Shown one piece after another: positions 7,154 through 15,306 of a stretch of DNA of 33,437 bases. The translations under genes were made by a program, and so were the position numbers. This DNA comes from Promethearchaeota archaeon Loki_b31 (GTDB taxonomy: Archaea; Asgardarchaeota; Lokiarchaeia; Sigyniarchaeales; SOKP01), in NCBI GenBank assembly GCA_005222975.1, contig NJBI01000004.1, positions 96,742 through 130,178 of the forward strand, written 5' to 3'. The notes under the pieces were generated by a model. The model searched no databases. It worked only from the letters and a program-made list of their open reading frames with translations, and had not been told where the DNA came from. The stretch's first letter is position 1; each line of letters opens with the position of its first letter.

Positions 7154-7414
7154 ATGGTTTTAAAAGTGGTAAAGGGAACCGTTAAATGGTTTGACTCTAG
7201 AAAAGGATTTGGATTTATAACGCGTGAAGATGGTTCGGGTGATATTTTCGTTCACTTCTCAGCAATCAAAGGAGATGATAACGAATTTAAGATCATCTAT
7301 GAAGGAGATATCGTAGAATTTGAGATCACAGAGGGGCAGAAAGGCCCTCAAGCAACTGACTTAACTATTGTCGAAAGAGGACCGCGCGAGGATTATAGAT
7401 CAAGACGTTATTAA
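7154..7414 (+). CDS. Cold-shock domain protein (CspA family)
   Basis: Single cold-shock OB-fold domain that binds single-stranded nucleic acid and acts as an RNA chaperone. Read from the ATG at 7154 it has 86 residues and begins [12 protein letters not shown], as CspA proteins do. The RNP1 motif KGFGFI is at 17-22 and RNP2 DIFVHF at 30-35. A short Arg-rich tail ([12 protein letters not shown]) follows the fold and may add RNA affinity. An in-frame ATG at 7106 would add 16 residues not seen in the family, so 7154 is chosen; AAAGAGG lies about 15 bases upstream. CspA proteins are bacterial in origin and patchy in archaea, so this is probably an old transfer. Control by the upstream hairpin is possible. 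Confidence 0.93.
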   Translation: MVLKVVKGTVKWFDSRKGFGFITREDGSGDIFVHFSAIKGDDNEFKIIYEGDIVEFEITEGQKGPQATDLTIVERGPREDYRSRRY

Positions 7415-7670
7415 GAATTAATGTAGTAGTTAATTTAGAACGCGTATCAAAAAAATACATATTAAAGGAAATATCAGAATAATAGAAACGCACAAAATGC
7501 TCTTGGGAGAAAATTTTTACTTTTTATTATTGGTTTTTGAATTTCCCCCTTTTTTTTTATTACATTTTTTTACAATAATTAATCAAATTTGAAATACTCA
7601 AATAGAGTTAATGTAAAATCATTTTTATTATATCAAATTATATATTGCTAAAATTATATTATAGAACTTG

Positions 7671-8714
7671 ATGGTAAACCTTTTCAAATCCTTTGGTAAT
7701 TTTACCACTGGGCAGACTTCATACTTGGCTCTCGTTTCAAAAAAATCCAGAGGTACCATCACGTTAACTGACAAGGAGTTTTCTTTTAAATCCGAAAAAG
7801 ATAACATAGTATTTCAAATGAGAATACGCGATATTGAAAATTTTTCTATAAGAAATCGATTAAAACTTCCAACGATCGAATTAATAAGCGTCCAAGGAAT
7901 CGTTTTTACGTTTTATCCTCATAAAAAAGAAAATAGTTCGCTTTTTACATCAAAAAAATCAACAGAAGAACTTTTTAGACAACTAACAAGGATTACTTAC
8001 AAAGAGGAAAGCCCGATTTTGTTTGAAATTAAGGGCGGATTTATGGCCGACAGCTCCATTGGCGAAAACTCTGCATCTGAAACGCTAAAAGGGATTATTT
8101 TTTTAAACGAAGATTATTTATCTTTTAAACCATTTAACGAGAAAACGGTGTACCAAATTGCTATATTGAATATTTTAAGAATTATGAAAGAGGATACCAA
8201 TTTGGGTCCATCTGTAAAGATTCAAACTAATCAAAACATAATTTATTCGTACATAGTACTCAAAAAACAATTGGGCTTGTACGTAAAAGATAAATCAAAA
8301 ACGGAAAAATTATTTGAAATTATAAACCAAGCGAAGATATATAAAACATCAGAGCAAATCCGATTAGAAAAAGAAGACAAGGAACGAATCGAACGGGTCA
8401 AATCGATGATGGAAGTCTCAAATCGGTTAAGGTTTGATATGATGCGTATTGCGTTAGACATGGACGAAAAGACTTTTACGGAAAAGGTGTTCCAATGGGC
8501 AAAACGATTCAAGTTTTTAATAGATGGGGATTATTTGATCGTTAATCAAGATACAGTTGAAGATTTCCTCAACGATTTATCTACTGGAGCGGGCGTCTTA
8601 TTACGTAGGGGGTTAAAAGTTTATTGCCAATTTTGCGAGAAAAAGATTGATTCCAACGCAAAAATATGTCCATATTGCGGGAAGGAATCTGGGCTAACAA
8701 CAGGAGAGACTTAA
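7671..8714 (+). CDS. Two PH/GRAM-like domains, winged-helix-like domain and C-terminal zinc ribbon
   Basis: A 347-residue soluble protein. Residues about 10-108 (RGTITLTDKEFSFKSE and following strands) and 115-220 (LKGIIFLNEDYLSFKPF and following) are each a seven-strand-plus-helix pattern like a PH or GRAM domain. Residues 225-250 are a charged helix, 250-305 (LRFDMMRIALDMDEKTF, then hydrophobic wing strands) resemble a winged helix, and CQFC/CPYC near 322-340 form a zinc ribbon. A TTG at 7668 lies directly before the ATG and is less likely. A TATA-like box at about 7651-7660 leaves little or no 5' leader. PH-like plus winged-helix plus zinc modules recall eukaryotic Vps36, but order and sequence differ; this is only an analogy. 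Function is unknown, perhaps membrane- or protein-binding. Confidence 0.8.
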   Translation: MVNLFKSFGNFTTGQTSYLALVSKKSRGTITLTDKEFSFKSEKDNIVFQMRIRDIENFSIRNRLKLPTIELISVQGIVFTFYPHKKENSSLFTSKKSTEELFRQLTRITYKEESPILFEIKGGFMADSSIGENSASETLKGIIFLNEDYLSFKPFNEKTVYQIAILNILRIMKEDTNLGPSVKIQTNQNIIYSYIVLKKQLGLYVKDKSKTEKLFEIINQAKIYKTSEQIRLEKEDKERIERVKSMMEVSNRLRFDMMRIALDMDEKTFTEKVFQWAKRFKFLIDGDYLIVNQDTVEDFLNDLSTGAGVLLRRGLKVYCQFCEKKIDSNAKICPYCGKESGLTTGET

Positions 8715-8765
8715 AAAATTAAAAAGTGGACTTATTAGCGGAAAATCAAAGAAAATTGAAAAAAA

Positions 8766-8774
8766 TTTTTTTTT
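8766..8774 (+). terminator. T9 terminator between convergent genes
   Basis: Nine T, preceded by five A, lie between the stop codons at 8714 (plus) and 8785 (minus), 52 bases after the PH-like gene. Confidence 0.45.
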
Positions 8775-8784
8775 AAGATAGGAG

Positions 8785-10149
8785 TTATTCTCCCCATTGG
8801 ACTAAGCGTCGTTCTCCTTCTAGCGTTTTAATGTGAGTAATATCTTGCGATACTTCTAATGTACCGATGTATTTGTCTTGGTCGTCCCTTATGGCAAAAT
8901 ATCGAATGTTTATAAATTTATCGCCGAGTTGTATCCAAAATTCAGCCACACTCTTTTCCCCGCTTTTAAATTTCGCTACAATATCTTCTACAATATGCAT
9001 TGATTTTGGGGGGTGGCATTTTTGAACCTTCCTTCCTATGACCGCTGGGCTCCTTGGAAATAGACGGTCGTCGGTTGCGGAATAATATTTTACTTCGTCG
9101 TTAACATCAACAAACGAGATATCAATAGGTAAATGTTTTAACATTAGGTTGATTTGCTTTAAAGATAACTTACCCGTATCTAAATCAAGCAAATTTGAAG
9201 ATTCTAACTTGATCTCAGGGGCATGAACATCACTAGGCGTTACTGGTTTCCATTTATCTCCAGGGCGTACCCAAACATAACCAATTTCTTCTTCGCCACG
9301 TTTAACACGAGCCCAATCTGATTCTTTAAATTTTTCAAGCGCCATTGGAAATAAAATGTGCTCTTCTTTGTAAATCATCTCATCCACTTTTTCTATGAGC
9401 TCTTCGATATTTTCAAGCTTGTTTTCTTTAAAACCTGCTCGAATCTCGTCGTGAACTGCCCACATTACTTGAGGTGGGCCAGAAATGTCCAAATTCTCTA
9501 GTATTGGAAAAAGTTGATTCTCAATGCGAGTATAATGAATCTCTAATTTTGCTAGTTCTTTTAATAATTCTAATTTATTCTCATCGGCAGCGGATCGTAT
9601 TTTCTGGATTAAATCCCTTGCTATCTTATTCTCTTCCATATAAGTGTGAATTGGGTGTCCTGAAACTGTTTCTGGACTTTCCTTTTCATCCAACATATCT
9701 TTGAATAATTCAACGTGTATATCACATAGTTCAGTAATTTGATCAGCTTTCAGAATCCCTTCATCAATTAAACTTTGTTCCATCTCACCTATTTCAGACG
9801 ACGATACATCTACTAAAATCTCTTTAAACCGTTGTTTAAGGCCCTCGAGCTCCGCTCCCTTGTGCATGTCAATTACGAGTTCTTTTAATTGTTTTCTTCG
9901 TTGAGTTTTTAATTCCTGTATCTCTTCTGAAGTTTTACCCATCGATTCTTCAATTACTTGGAGAATTTTGCTCAAATCAACGTCAATTAGTTTTGAAACA
10001 TCCTTTATTGTAGCGCTTTTTCCAATAGTTCTTCTTACTATTGGATTTTTAAGTCGCTTAATTTTAGGCGATAGCTTAAGTAATTCGTTATAGACGTGTG
10101 GAAACTGTTTAATTAAGGGTAATATCTTAGTTTTTTTATTTATATCCAT
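8785..10149 (-). CDS. DUF438/hemerythrin/PAS sensor-like protein
   Basis: Cytosolic 454-residue protein of the DUF438 (COG2461-like) family. Residues 1-70 look like a DUF1858-type helical domain, 80-155 are DUF438, and 165-275 are a hemerythrin HHE four-helix bundle. Its putative metal ligands include His165/168, His205 with Glu210 (HYTRIENQLFP), His233 (HDEIRAG) and His264 (EEHILFPMA). Residues 335-445 are a PAS domain with the conserved QKCHPPKS stretch (Cys378), which in related PAS proteins may hold haem or act as a redox switch. The diiron site suggests oxygen, NO or redox sensing or detoxification. There is no output kinase or DNA-binding domain, so it may act through a partner or as an oxygen scavenger. 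Neighbours give no clear partner. Confidence 0.92.
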   Translation of the reverse strand: MDINKKTKILPLIKQFPHVYNELLKLSPKIKRLKNPIVRRTIGKSATIKDVSKLIDVDLSKILQVIEESMGKTSEEIQELKTQRRKQLKELVIDMHKGAELEGLKQRFKEILVDVSSSEIGEMEQSLIDEGILKADQITELCDIHVELFKDMLDEKESPETVSGHPIHTYMEENKIARDLIQKIRSAADENKLELLKELAKLEIHYTRIENQLFPILENLDISGPPQVMWAVHDEIRAGFKENKLENIEELIEKVDEMIYKEEHILFPMALEKFKESDWARVKRGEEEIGYVWVRPGDKWKPVTPSDVHAPEIKLESSNLLDLDTGKLSLKQINLMLKHLPIDISFVDVNDEVKYYSATDDRLFPRSPAVIGRKVQKCHPPKSMHIVEDIVAKFKSGEKSVAEFWIQLGDKFINIRYFAIRDDQDKYIGTLEVSQDITHIKTLEGERRLVQWGE

Positions 10150-10240
10150 ATTACTACTACCTTTACAAAAATAATTGCTCTAAGCTATATCAACATAATA
10201 TATAATTTAATTTTTTATGTGAACTTCTTCATAAAAATTG

Positions 10241-10256
10241 AAAAAAAATAAAAAAA
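10241..10256 (-). terminator. Double T-run terminator after the MscS pair
   Basis: On the minus strand two T-rich runs separated by two bases begin 24 bases after the stop of the downstream MscS gene. Confidence 0.45.
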
Positions 10257-10279
10257 TATCAATTTAACTTGAACTCCAA

Positions 10280-11176
10280 TTAACCTAAGATAATTTTATA
10301 GAGATCTTTAGCGAATTGTAGTTGAAATTTTAATAATTTATTGGAATCCAAGGTTAAAATTCTGAATTTTACAAAGATTTCGTTGCTAAAGTCTAAAACA
10401 TGAAAGTGTGGTCGAAAACCAAAAATTTCTCCGTATTTACCGCATAATCTATTAAATTGGTCTATCTTGATACGGAATTCTCCGTACGGAACTCGCATTT
10501 TGAAAGTGTAAGAATGTATTATCTTTTTGCGGTCTTCAGAAAACGAGTTAAAGAAGTTTTTGACGTCGTTCTCTTCTTGTTTTCTAATAACCTCGTTGTA
10601 AGCATCAATGTCTAATCGAGCGTTGCCAACATCTTGGGGAGCTCGAATTTGTCTTTTAAAGTGAAAATATTTCTTTCTTGATTTGGGCTTTATCGTATAG
10701 TTTAACACTATTGACGAAACAACATCAGAATTGGAAATTTCTACGATAATACGGTCAAACGTCTCAATAACGATTTTTGTAAGCGTAATAGACTTAATTA
10801 CGCCCTTATGGCCAGAAATTTTAACTACATCCCCAATATCAATAGGATCTATAACCCATAATAATACACCTGCTACAAAATTAGAAAAAATTCCGCTTGT
10901 TACGAACGCTAAAGCTGTGCTTAATGCACCCGTTACTATTGCAGTAGTTTCAGGAGGGAGTGTTGTGAACGAGGGAAATCCGTTTATTATAAAGTAAAGT
11001 AGGGTTAATATCGACGCTATTCTAATTACAAAAATTAATTTATTTTGTTTTACTATAGGGATTTTCCCTATTCGACTAAACAAATACGATAAAAACTTGT
11101 TAACAATAACCAATGAAATGGCAATGATAAAAACAAAAACAAACGCTTCAGGATCACTATTAAAGATTGAGTCTAT
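10280..11176 (-). CDS. MscS-family mechanosensitive channel (downstream copy), probable ATA start
   Basis: Small-conductance mechanosensitive channel that vents solutes on osmotic downshock. The pore-lining TM3 segment is near TGALSTALAFVTSGIFSNF, followed by the beta domain (PIDIGDVVKISGHKGVIKS) and a C-terminal alpha/beta cytoplasmic domain. From the first canonical start, TTG at 11113, it has 277 residues but the first helix is cut. The frame is open 21 codons further and encodes DSIFNSDPEAFVF and a hydrophobic run completing that helix. No ATG, GTG or TTG exists in the extension. ATA at 11176 has GGTGA six bases upstream and overlaps the TAG stop of the upstream MscS gene by two bases, a coupling geometry like ATGA. 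The full form would have 298 residues. Confidence 0.88.
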   Translation of the reverse strand: MDSIFNSDPEAFVFVFIIAISLVIVNKFLSYLFSRIGKIPIVKQNKLIFVIRIASILTLLYFIINGFPSFTTLPPETTAIVTGALSTALAFVTSGIFSNFVAGVLLWVIDPIDIGDVVKISGHKGVIKSITLTKIVIETFDRIIVEISNSDVVSSIVLNYTIKPKSRKKYFHFKRQIRAPQDVGNARLDIDAYNEVIRKQEENDVKNFFNSFSEDRKKIIHSYTFKMRVPYGEFRIKIDQFNRLCGKYGEIFGFRPHFHVLDFSNEIFVKFRILTLDSNKLLKFQLQFAKDLYKIILG

Positions 11177-12120
11177 TTTTCATCACCCTCATCTTCTAAT
11201 TTTAAATCAGCAAGACTTTCTTGGTATTTATCCCAACCCTTATAAATTCTATCGGGATATAAAGCAAAGAGAATGTCTCTAAGAAAAGAATCCAAGTAGT
11301 TCATAATAATTAATGGGTTCTCTGACTTCACATACAATGTAACTCGAACACGTCCAAATCTCGTGGTGTCAACAGCATAATCGGGTTCGATGCCGAATAT
11401 TGGTTCATAATCGTTAAATACATTCAGTAACAGCTCATCGAGTTTTATTGGGTCTAAGGACCCTAAAATTTCTACTTTTTTGATGTATGTAGTTGTTTTT
11501 ATATTCGCCGATAAGATCTTATTTATCATTTTAATATATTCTTTATAGTACTTACTTTTGTGAAATTCTTCTTTCTTTAACGGTTCGAATATTTTGAACT
11601 TATCGTGAGTGAACTTCACTATAGTAGAACCGTAAACGTTACTGTTTGGAATTTTAATCTCAACTCCGTCAAATTCCCGTATTTTAGTATAATTTAAATT
11701 GATTTCGCTTACAATTCCTTGTATACCATTGGTTTCTATCATATCTCCTATTTCAAATTGCCCTGACGATAACAAAAGCGCTCCTGAAGCCATATTATTA
11801 ATGATATTTTTAAAATTTAACGACACGGCAACGATTAAAAATGGAACTATGGCGAAAAATAAAGTATCTTCAATAACATACAGTAACCAGAATAAGAAAA
11901 TGCTCCATATAATTGTTATAGCAATTGAAACAACAGTTCGATAAGAGCGCTTTTTGAATAAATACGTAGAAAAACTATTCAATAGTTTGCGTATGATGTA
12001 AATGATTATATTTATTATAATCAAATTTTTTACAGATTGTTCCCAAGGTGGAAGATAAATTACCCATACCACGGTGATAATGAGTATAAAGTAAACGAGA
12101 AAGTAGTATTTTTTTTTCAT
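11173..12120 (-). CDS. MscS-family mechanosensitive channel (upstream copy)
   Basis: A second MscS channel of 315 residues with four hydrophobic helices before the beta domain (about 7-22, 33-47, 63-82, 84-110). The pore helix is around NFKNIINNMASGALLLSSG, then QFEIGDMIETNGIQGIVSEI starts the beta domain, and KIPNSNVYGSTIV closes it. The Ala/Gly-rich pattern of TM3 is weaker than in the neighbour. The C-terminus is very acidic (LEDEGDEK). It is the first gene of a two-gene operon with the other MscS copy; the two are distinct in sequence rather than a recent duplication. They may form heteromers or have different gating thresholds. Confidence 0.9.
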   Translation of the reverse strand: MKKKYYFLVYFILIITVVWVIYLPPWEQSVKNLIIINIIIYIIRKLLNSFSTYLFKKRSYRTVVSIAITIIWSIFLFWLLYVIEDTLFFAIVPFLIVAVSLNFKNIINNMASGALLLSSGQFEIGDMIETNGIQGIVSEINLNYTKIREFDGVEIKIPNSNVYGSTIVKFTHDKFKIFEPLKKEEFHKSKYYKEYIKMINKILSANIKTTTYIKKVEILGSLDPIKLDELLLNVFNDYEPIFGIEPDYAVDTTRFGRVRVTLYVKSENPLIIMNYLDSFLRDILFALYPDRIYKGWDKYQESLADLKLEDEGDEK

Positions 12121-12320
12121 AATTTTATATTTTGATGGCTAATTTATAAAACTGTTGTAAAGCGTCACAAACAAAAATTTAAAGTAATTAGAACCTAAAA
12201 TAATAGTAAATAAGTTATTAGTTTTTATTATTTTTTTAATAAACTATTTATGTCAAACTAACCTAAGTTTTATTTAGCAATAAAAGTACATTTCTGTAAA
12301 AATGTGAGGTGTGCGAAAAA

Positions 12321-12797
12321 ATGATGCATAATAATATGGAAAACTTACCGTCTGATTACGAAAAAGACCTTAGCATATTGGAAAACCAAATTACAGAATT
12401 ATTTGCTCTTCTGGAAAAAAAAGAAATACAAGTATCTCAATTAAAAGACGAGAACGCAGAATTAAGTGCTCGGATTCAGAATCTACAAAAACAATTAAAT
12501 CAACCTCAACAACAAGTAAGTCCGCCTCAGCAACAAGTAAGTCCGCCTCAGCAACAAGTAAGTCCGCCTCAACATACGAATCAACAAATAGATACAATAA
12601 GAGTGCCTAATCAGGATATATCTATAGCAACCTCACCTAGCACCAGCTATTCTACTCTTAAAAGAAAATGTCCTAAATGCGGAGCTATGGGTTTCGCCAT
12701 CAAGGAAGTTTATGATAAAACGCGTTTGATTAGCTACGTGCCAACAAGAATTTACGCGAAAAAACGAGTCTGCACTAAATGTAGGTATGAGTTTTAA
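12321..12797 (+). CDS. Coiled coil, Gln/Pro repeat linker and zinc-ribbon protein
   Basis: A 158-residue protein of unknown role. Residues about 10-55 form a long coiled coil (DLSILENQITELFALLEKK and LSARIQNLQKQL). A linker of three copies of QQQVSPP follows, encoded by the perfect 21-base repeats at 12510-12572. The C-terminal 45 residues are a zinc ribbon with CPKCG and CTKCRYEF knuckles around a strand-rich core. The ATG at 12321 has GAGGTG ten bases upstream, so it is preferred to the GTG at 12309. Similar zinc ribbons close the proteins at 7671-8714 and 32507-33070. The layout suggests an oligomeric scaffold that binds nucleic acid or protein through the ribbon; this is inference. Confidence 0.75.
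   Translation: MMHNNMENLPSDYEKDLSILENQITELFALLEKKEIQVSQLKDENAELSARIQNLQKQLNQPQQQVSPPQQQVSPPQQQVSPPQHTNQQIDTIRVPNQDISIATSPSTSYSTLKRKCPKCGAMGFAIKEVYDKTRLISYVPTRIYAKKRVCTKCRYEF
12510..12572 (+). repeat. Three tandem 21-base coding repeats
   Basis: Three 21-base units starting CAACAAGTAAGTCCGCCTCA lie head to tail (12510-12530, 12531-12551, 12552-12572), the last differing only in its final base. They encode QQQVSPP in frame and so can change linker length by slippage without breaking the frame. Confidence 0.95.
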
Positions 12798-12806
12798 ATC
12801 GCACAT

Positions 12807-13523
12807 TTAAATTCGGTTTTTCCACCAATAGGGAACATTCATCGAGATAAATCGATCTTTAACAAACAATTTGATTTTATTTTCGGTTAAAGTGAATGCG
12901 ATTCCACCTAAAAAGGGAACCCATTCCGCGTCAGGAGGTATTCCAAACCATCCGAATCGTAATGCCATTAAAAAAATATCGTGTGTTATGTGAATGTCGA
13001 TCCCTCTCTCCTGAGCATTCTTATTTTCTTTCCAAATAACATCTGCCGCGTTTCGACAGTATGTCTGAAGTGGATTTATTCGTTCCGGAGAATAAAACCC
13101 AACTGCCCAGCGATACAAAAAAGGTAAGTGAGATTCTTCCTTTACAATATCTACGAAAAATTTTGGAGCAGTTCCCGCGAAAAATAAAGGTGTAATTACC
13201 CCCTTTAACACCCCTTTTCCTCCAACATCTTCAAATCCGATTAAAATATCTTCTGCTGTTTCTTTACAGCGACCTACAGGACTGTGATACAATCTGATTG
13301 CTCTCTCTTTAGGTAACTTTTTACCAAAAATCGTAGCTACATGATGTCCTTGAGGAGTTAACCTTATATCATGTAATTCCTCTAATTCAGAGGGATTTTT
13401 TCTATGGGAATGTCGCAGAATTAAAATTATCTTCGAATCTACTGGAAATTTATTAAGAGCTTTAATGATATTACGCGCCTGTACGGTCCATTCAGCGCTT
13501 TCCCAAATATTTTCTTTATACAT
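12807..13523 (-). CDS. Histidine phosphatase superfamily protein
   Basis: Phosphoglycerate-mutase-like (branch 1) fold, 238 residues. The catalytic RH pair is Arg37-His38 in ILILRHSHR, a second phosphate-binding Arg is probably R85 (SPVGRCKETAE), and the distal His is probably H181 in ITHDIFLMALRFG. The LTPQGHHVATIFG segment at 55-67 is typical of the family. Such enzymes hydrolyse or transfer phosphate on sugars, nucleotides or proteins; the substrate cannot be assigned. There is no signal peptide. It is convergent with the zinc-ribbon gene, only nine bases between the stops. Confidence 0.87.
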   Translation of the reverse strand: MYKENIWESAEWTVQARNIIKALNKFPVDSKIILILRHSHRKNPSELEELHDIRLTPQGHHVATIFGKKLPKERAIRLYHSPVGRCKETAEDILIGFEDVGGKGVLKGVITPLFFAGTAPKFFVDIVKEESHLPFLYRWAVGFYSPERINPLQTYCRNAADVIWKENKNAQERGIDIHITHDIFLMALRFGWFGIPPDAEWVPFLGGIAFTLTENKIKLFVKDRFISMNVPYWWKNRI

Positions 13524-13618
13524 CTTACATAATTAAAATTTATAAAATTAAAAAAGTTATTTTTAGCAAATCCACTTTCTCGAAAAAGTAAACGCTTTTG
13601 AACCTCTATAACTTAAAT

Positions 13619-15184
13619 TTAAAATTGTTCTTTTGGTAAATACATTAAGGAATTGATTAGATCAGATACACATTGAGCTGTGGGGTGTAATTTATTCATA
13701 TCGATTTTATCTAGTGTATCTTCTGCTGTAAGTAGATAATAAGGAGATCTAATCCAATGTATAACTTTTAAATCGCCATGAATAGCAAAATGGCCCGCTT
13801 CACCGATCGGAGGCGTTGCAAAGAAATTATCGGGAACTAGTATCATATTTTCAATCTTATGTTCTTTAAAAGCTTTAACTGTAAGCGCTACTAAACTTTC
13901 GGTTTGTGAAATGAAAACAGCACCTAACGCTAAATTCTTAGTTAGTTTAAAATTATGCGTTTGAGGGTCTTCTGTGACTTCTCTAGCACATAAATGTTCC
14001 AGATTCACATCTACTAGTACATCTTTTAATAAATTGTTTTTATATTTCCGGGCGAATTTTTCAGCACCTATCCCTCCGTAGAGATGTCCCGCTGATAAAC
14101 AAAACAATAAAGATCTAGGTCTTTCGCTCTTAGGAATTTTTGACCACGCCCTTAATTGAGCTAATACCATAGCAATACCCGTTCCATCTTCGGATGCGCC
14201 TTTAAACGCCGAATCGTGATGACTTGAGATCATTATTGATTCCTCAGAATTTCCTGGTAGAATACCCCATACATTATGAGCTTTAGTCGTTTCGCTATAT
14301 CCTTCGAGAATTAAGGTTCCATGAGAATCTTTAGCTTGTGCTAATTCTCTAACTTTTATGCCATCATATTTTCCCACATATAAAGCTGGAATTGGTTTCA
14401 TAGCGCCATCGTAGGGCCCCCAATGACTATTCACATTTGAAGGGTAGTCTCTTAAAATGAGAACTAATCCCAAGGCTCCACCATTAAATGCTCGCCAATA
14501 TACAGAATGTTCTCTAGGTTTTCCTCCCAATGATTGTGGGGGAAAATTTGATAATGCAAAAGTTAAAACAAGTTCTGTCGTTTCATCGATGATATTAGTA
14601 GGATCAGAAACATAATACGGTTCTGCTAGTTTCATTAATTTTCCAAAAGGCATGGTTGGAAATTCAATATCGGCAACTACAATTTTACCTTTAACATCTT
14701 TATTCTTAAAATCTTTTTTTTGCCCAGTTCCCACGTAAACTAAAGAAGCTTCTATTCCTTCATTATCGGTAAACCCCGTATTTAACACGTAAAAACAAGG
14801 AACCTCAATTTGGTCTCTATCTCCCGATATAATTAATTTCCAATTCGTTGCAACCCAATTTACAATATCAATTGGTTCCTTTTTTACTGATTCCAGCCCT
14901 AATTCTTTTAATTTACTTTCTAAAAAATTTTCAATTATATTCCCCTGTTTTGTTCCTATTCTCCTGTGAGGTTCTTTACAAATAATCTCTAAATCTGTTT
15001 TAATAGTTTCTAAGGAAGGAGCTTCAATCTGACATTTAGGATCACTCCAATTTAATAGGAATTCTCCTACTTGCTTTCTCATCTTTCTCATTTTAGGGAT
15101 TAATTTCAATAAATTAATTAAAAATTTCTTTTTTGACATGTGAAATTCAGGCGAGGGCTCGAAATCTTGTTCTATTTCTTTCAT
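13619..15184 (-). CDS. M28-like (aminopeptidase/glutaminyl cyclase fold) metalloprotein
   Basis: Peptidase family M28-like protein of 521 residues, no signal peptide, so cytosolic. Residues about 55-125 begin the catalytic fold, 130-305 look like an inserted PA domain, and 305-515 complete the fold. Metal-site segments are SSHHDSAFKGASEDGTG at 321-336 (His322/323, Asp324, Asp333) and VNLEH (Glu396), with a late His in GHFAIHG. The segment where active members have a Glu (usually EE or GHE) reads SAGHLYGG at 364-371, so the expected Glu is Leu. It may be an inactive or altered enzyme. It is monocistronic, with the FAD desaturase-like gene 122 bases upstream. Confidence 0.85.
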   Translation of the reverse strand: MKEIEQDFEPSPEFHMSKKKFLINLLKLIPKMRKMRKQVGEFLLNWSDPKCQIEAPSLETIKTDLEIICKEPHRRIGTKQGNIIENFLESKLKELGLESVKKEPIDIVNWVATNWKLIISGDRDQIEVPCFYVLNTGFTDNEGIEASLVYVGTGQKKDFKNKDVKGKIVVADIEFPTMPFGKLMKLAEPYYVSDPTNIIDETTELVLTFALSNFPPQSLGGKPREHSVYWRAFNGGALGLVLILRDYPSNVNSHWGPYDGAMKPIPALYVGKYDGIKVRELAQAKDSHGTLILEGYSETTKAHNVWGILPGNSEESIMISSHHDSAFKGASEDGTGIAMVLAQLRAWSKIPKSERPRSLLFCLSAGHLYGGIGAEKFARKYKNNLLKDVLVDVNLEHLCAREVTEDPQTHNFKLTKNLALGAVFISQTESLVALTVKAFKEHKIENMILVPDNFFATPPIGEAGHFAIHGDLKVIHWIRSPYYLLTAEDTLDKIDMNKLHPTAQCVSDLINSLMYLPKEQF

Positions 15185-15306
15185 CGTTCAATTAATATTT
15201 GATTTTTTAGAAATATATAATTTAGTCATATGAAATTATTCTACTTACTAATTTATTAAATTATTAACTAAAACTAAGATTTTTATAAAACAAACAACGC
15301 GTTTAA

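Noticed and set aside
7497..7600. Small ORF rich in Phe and Leu downstream of the cold-shock gene
   Set aside because: Composition matches T-rich noise and no translation signal is seen.
12391..12597. Minus-strand open frame with repeated ADLLVAE units
   Set aside because: Shadow of the 21-base coding repeats of the zinc-ribbon gene; the coding strand has a Shine-Dalgarno sequence and a zinc ribbon.
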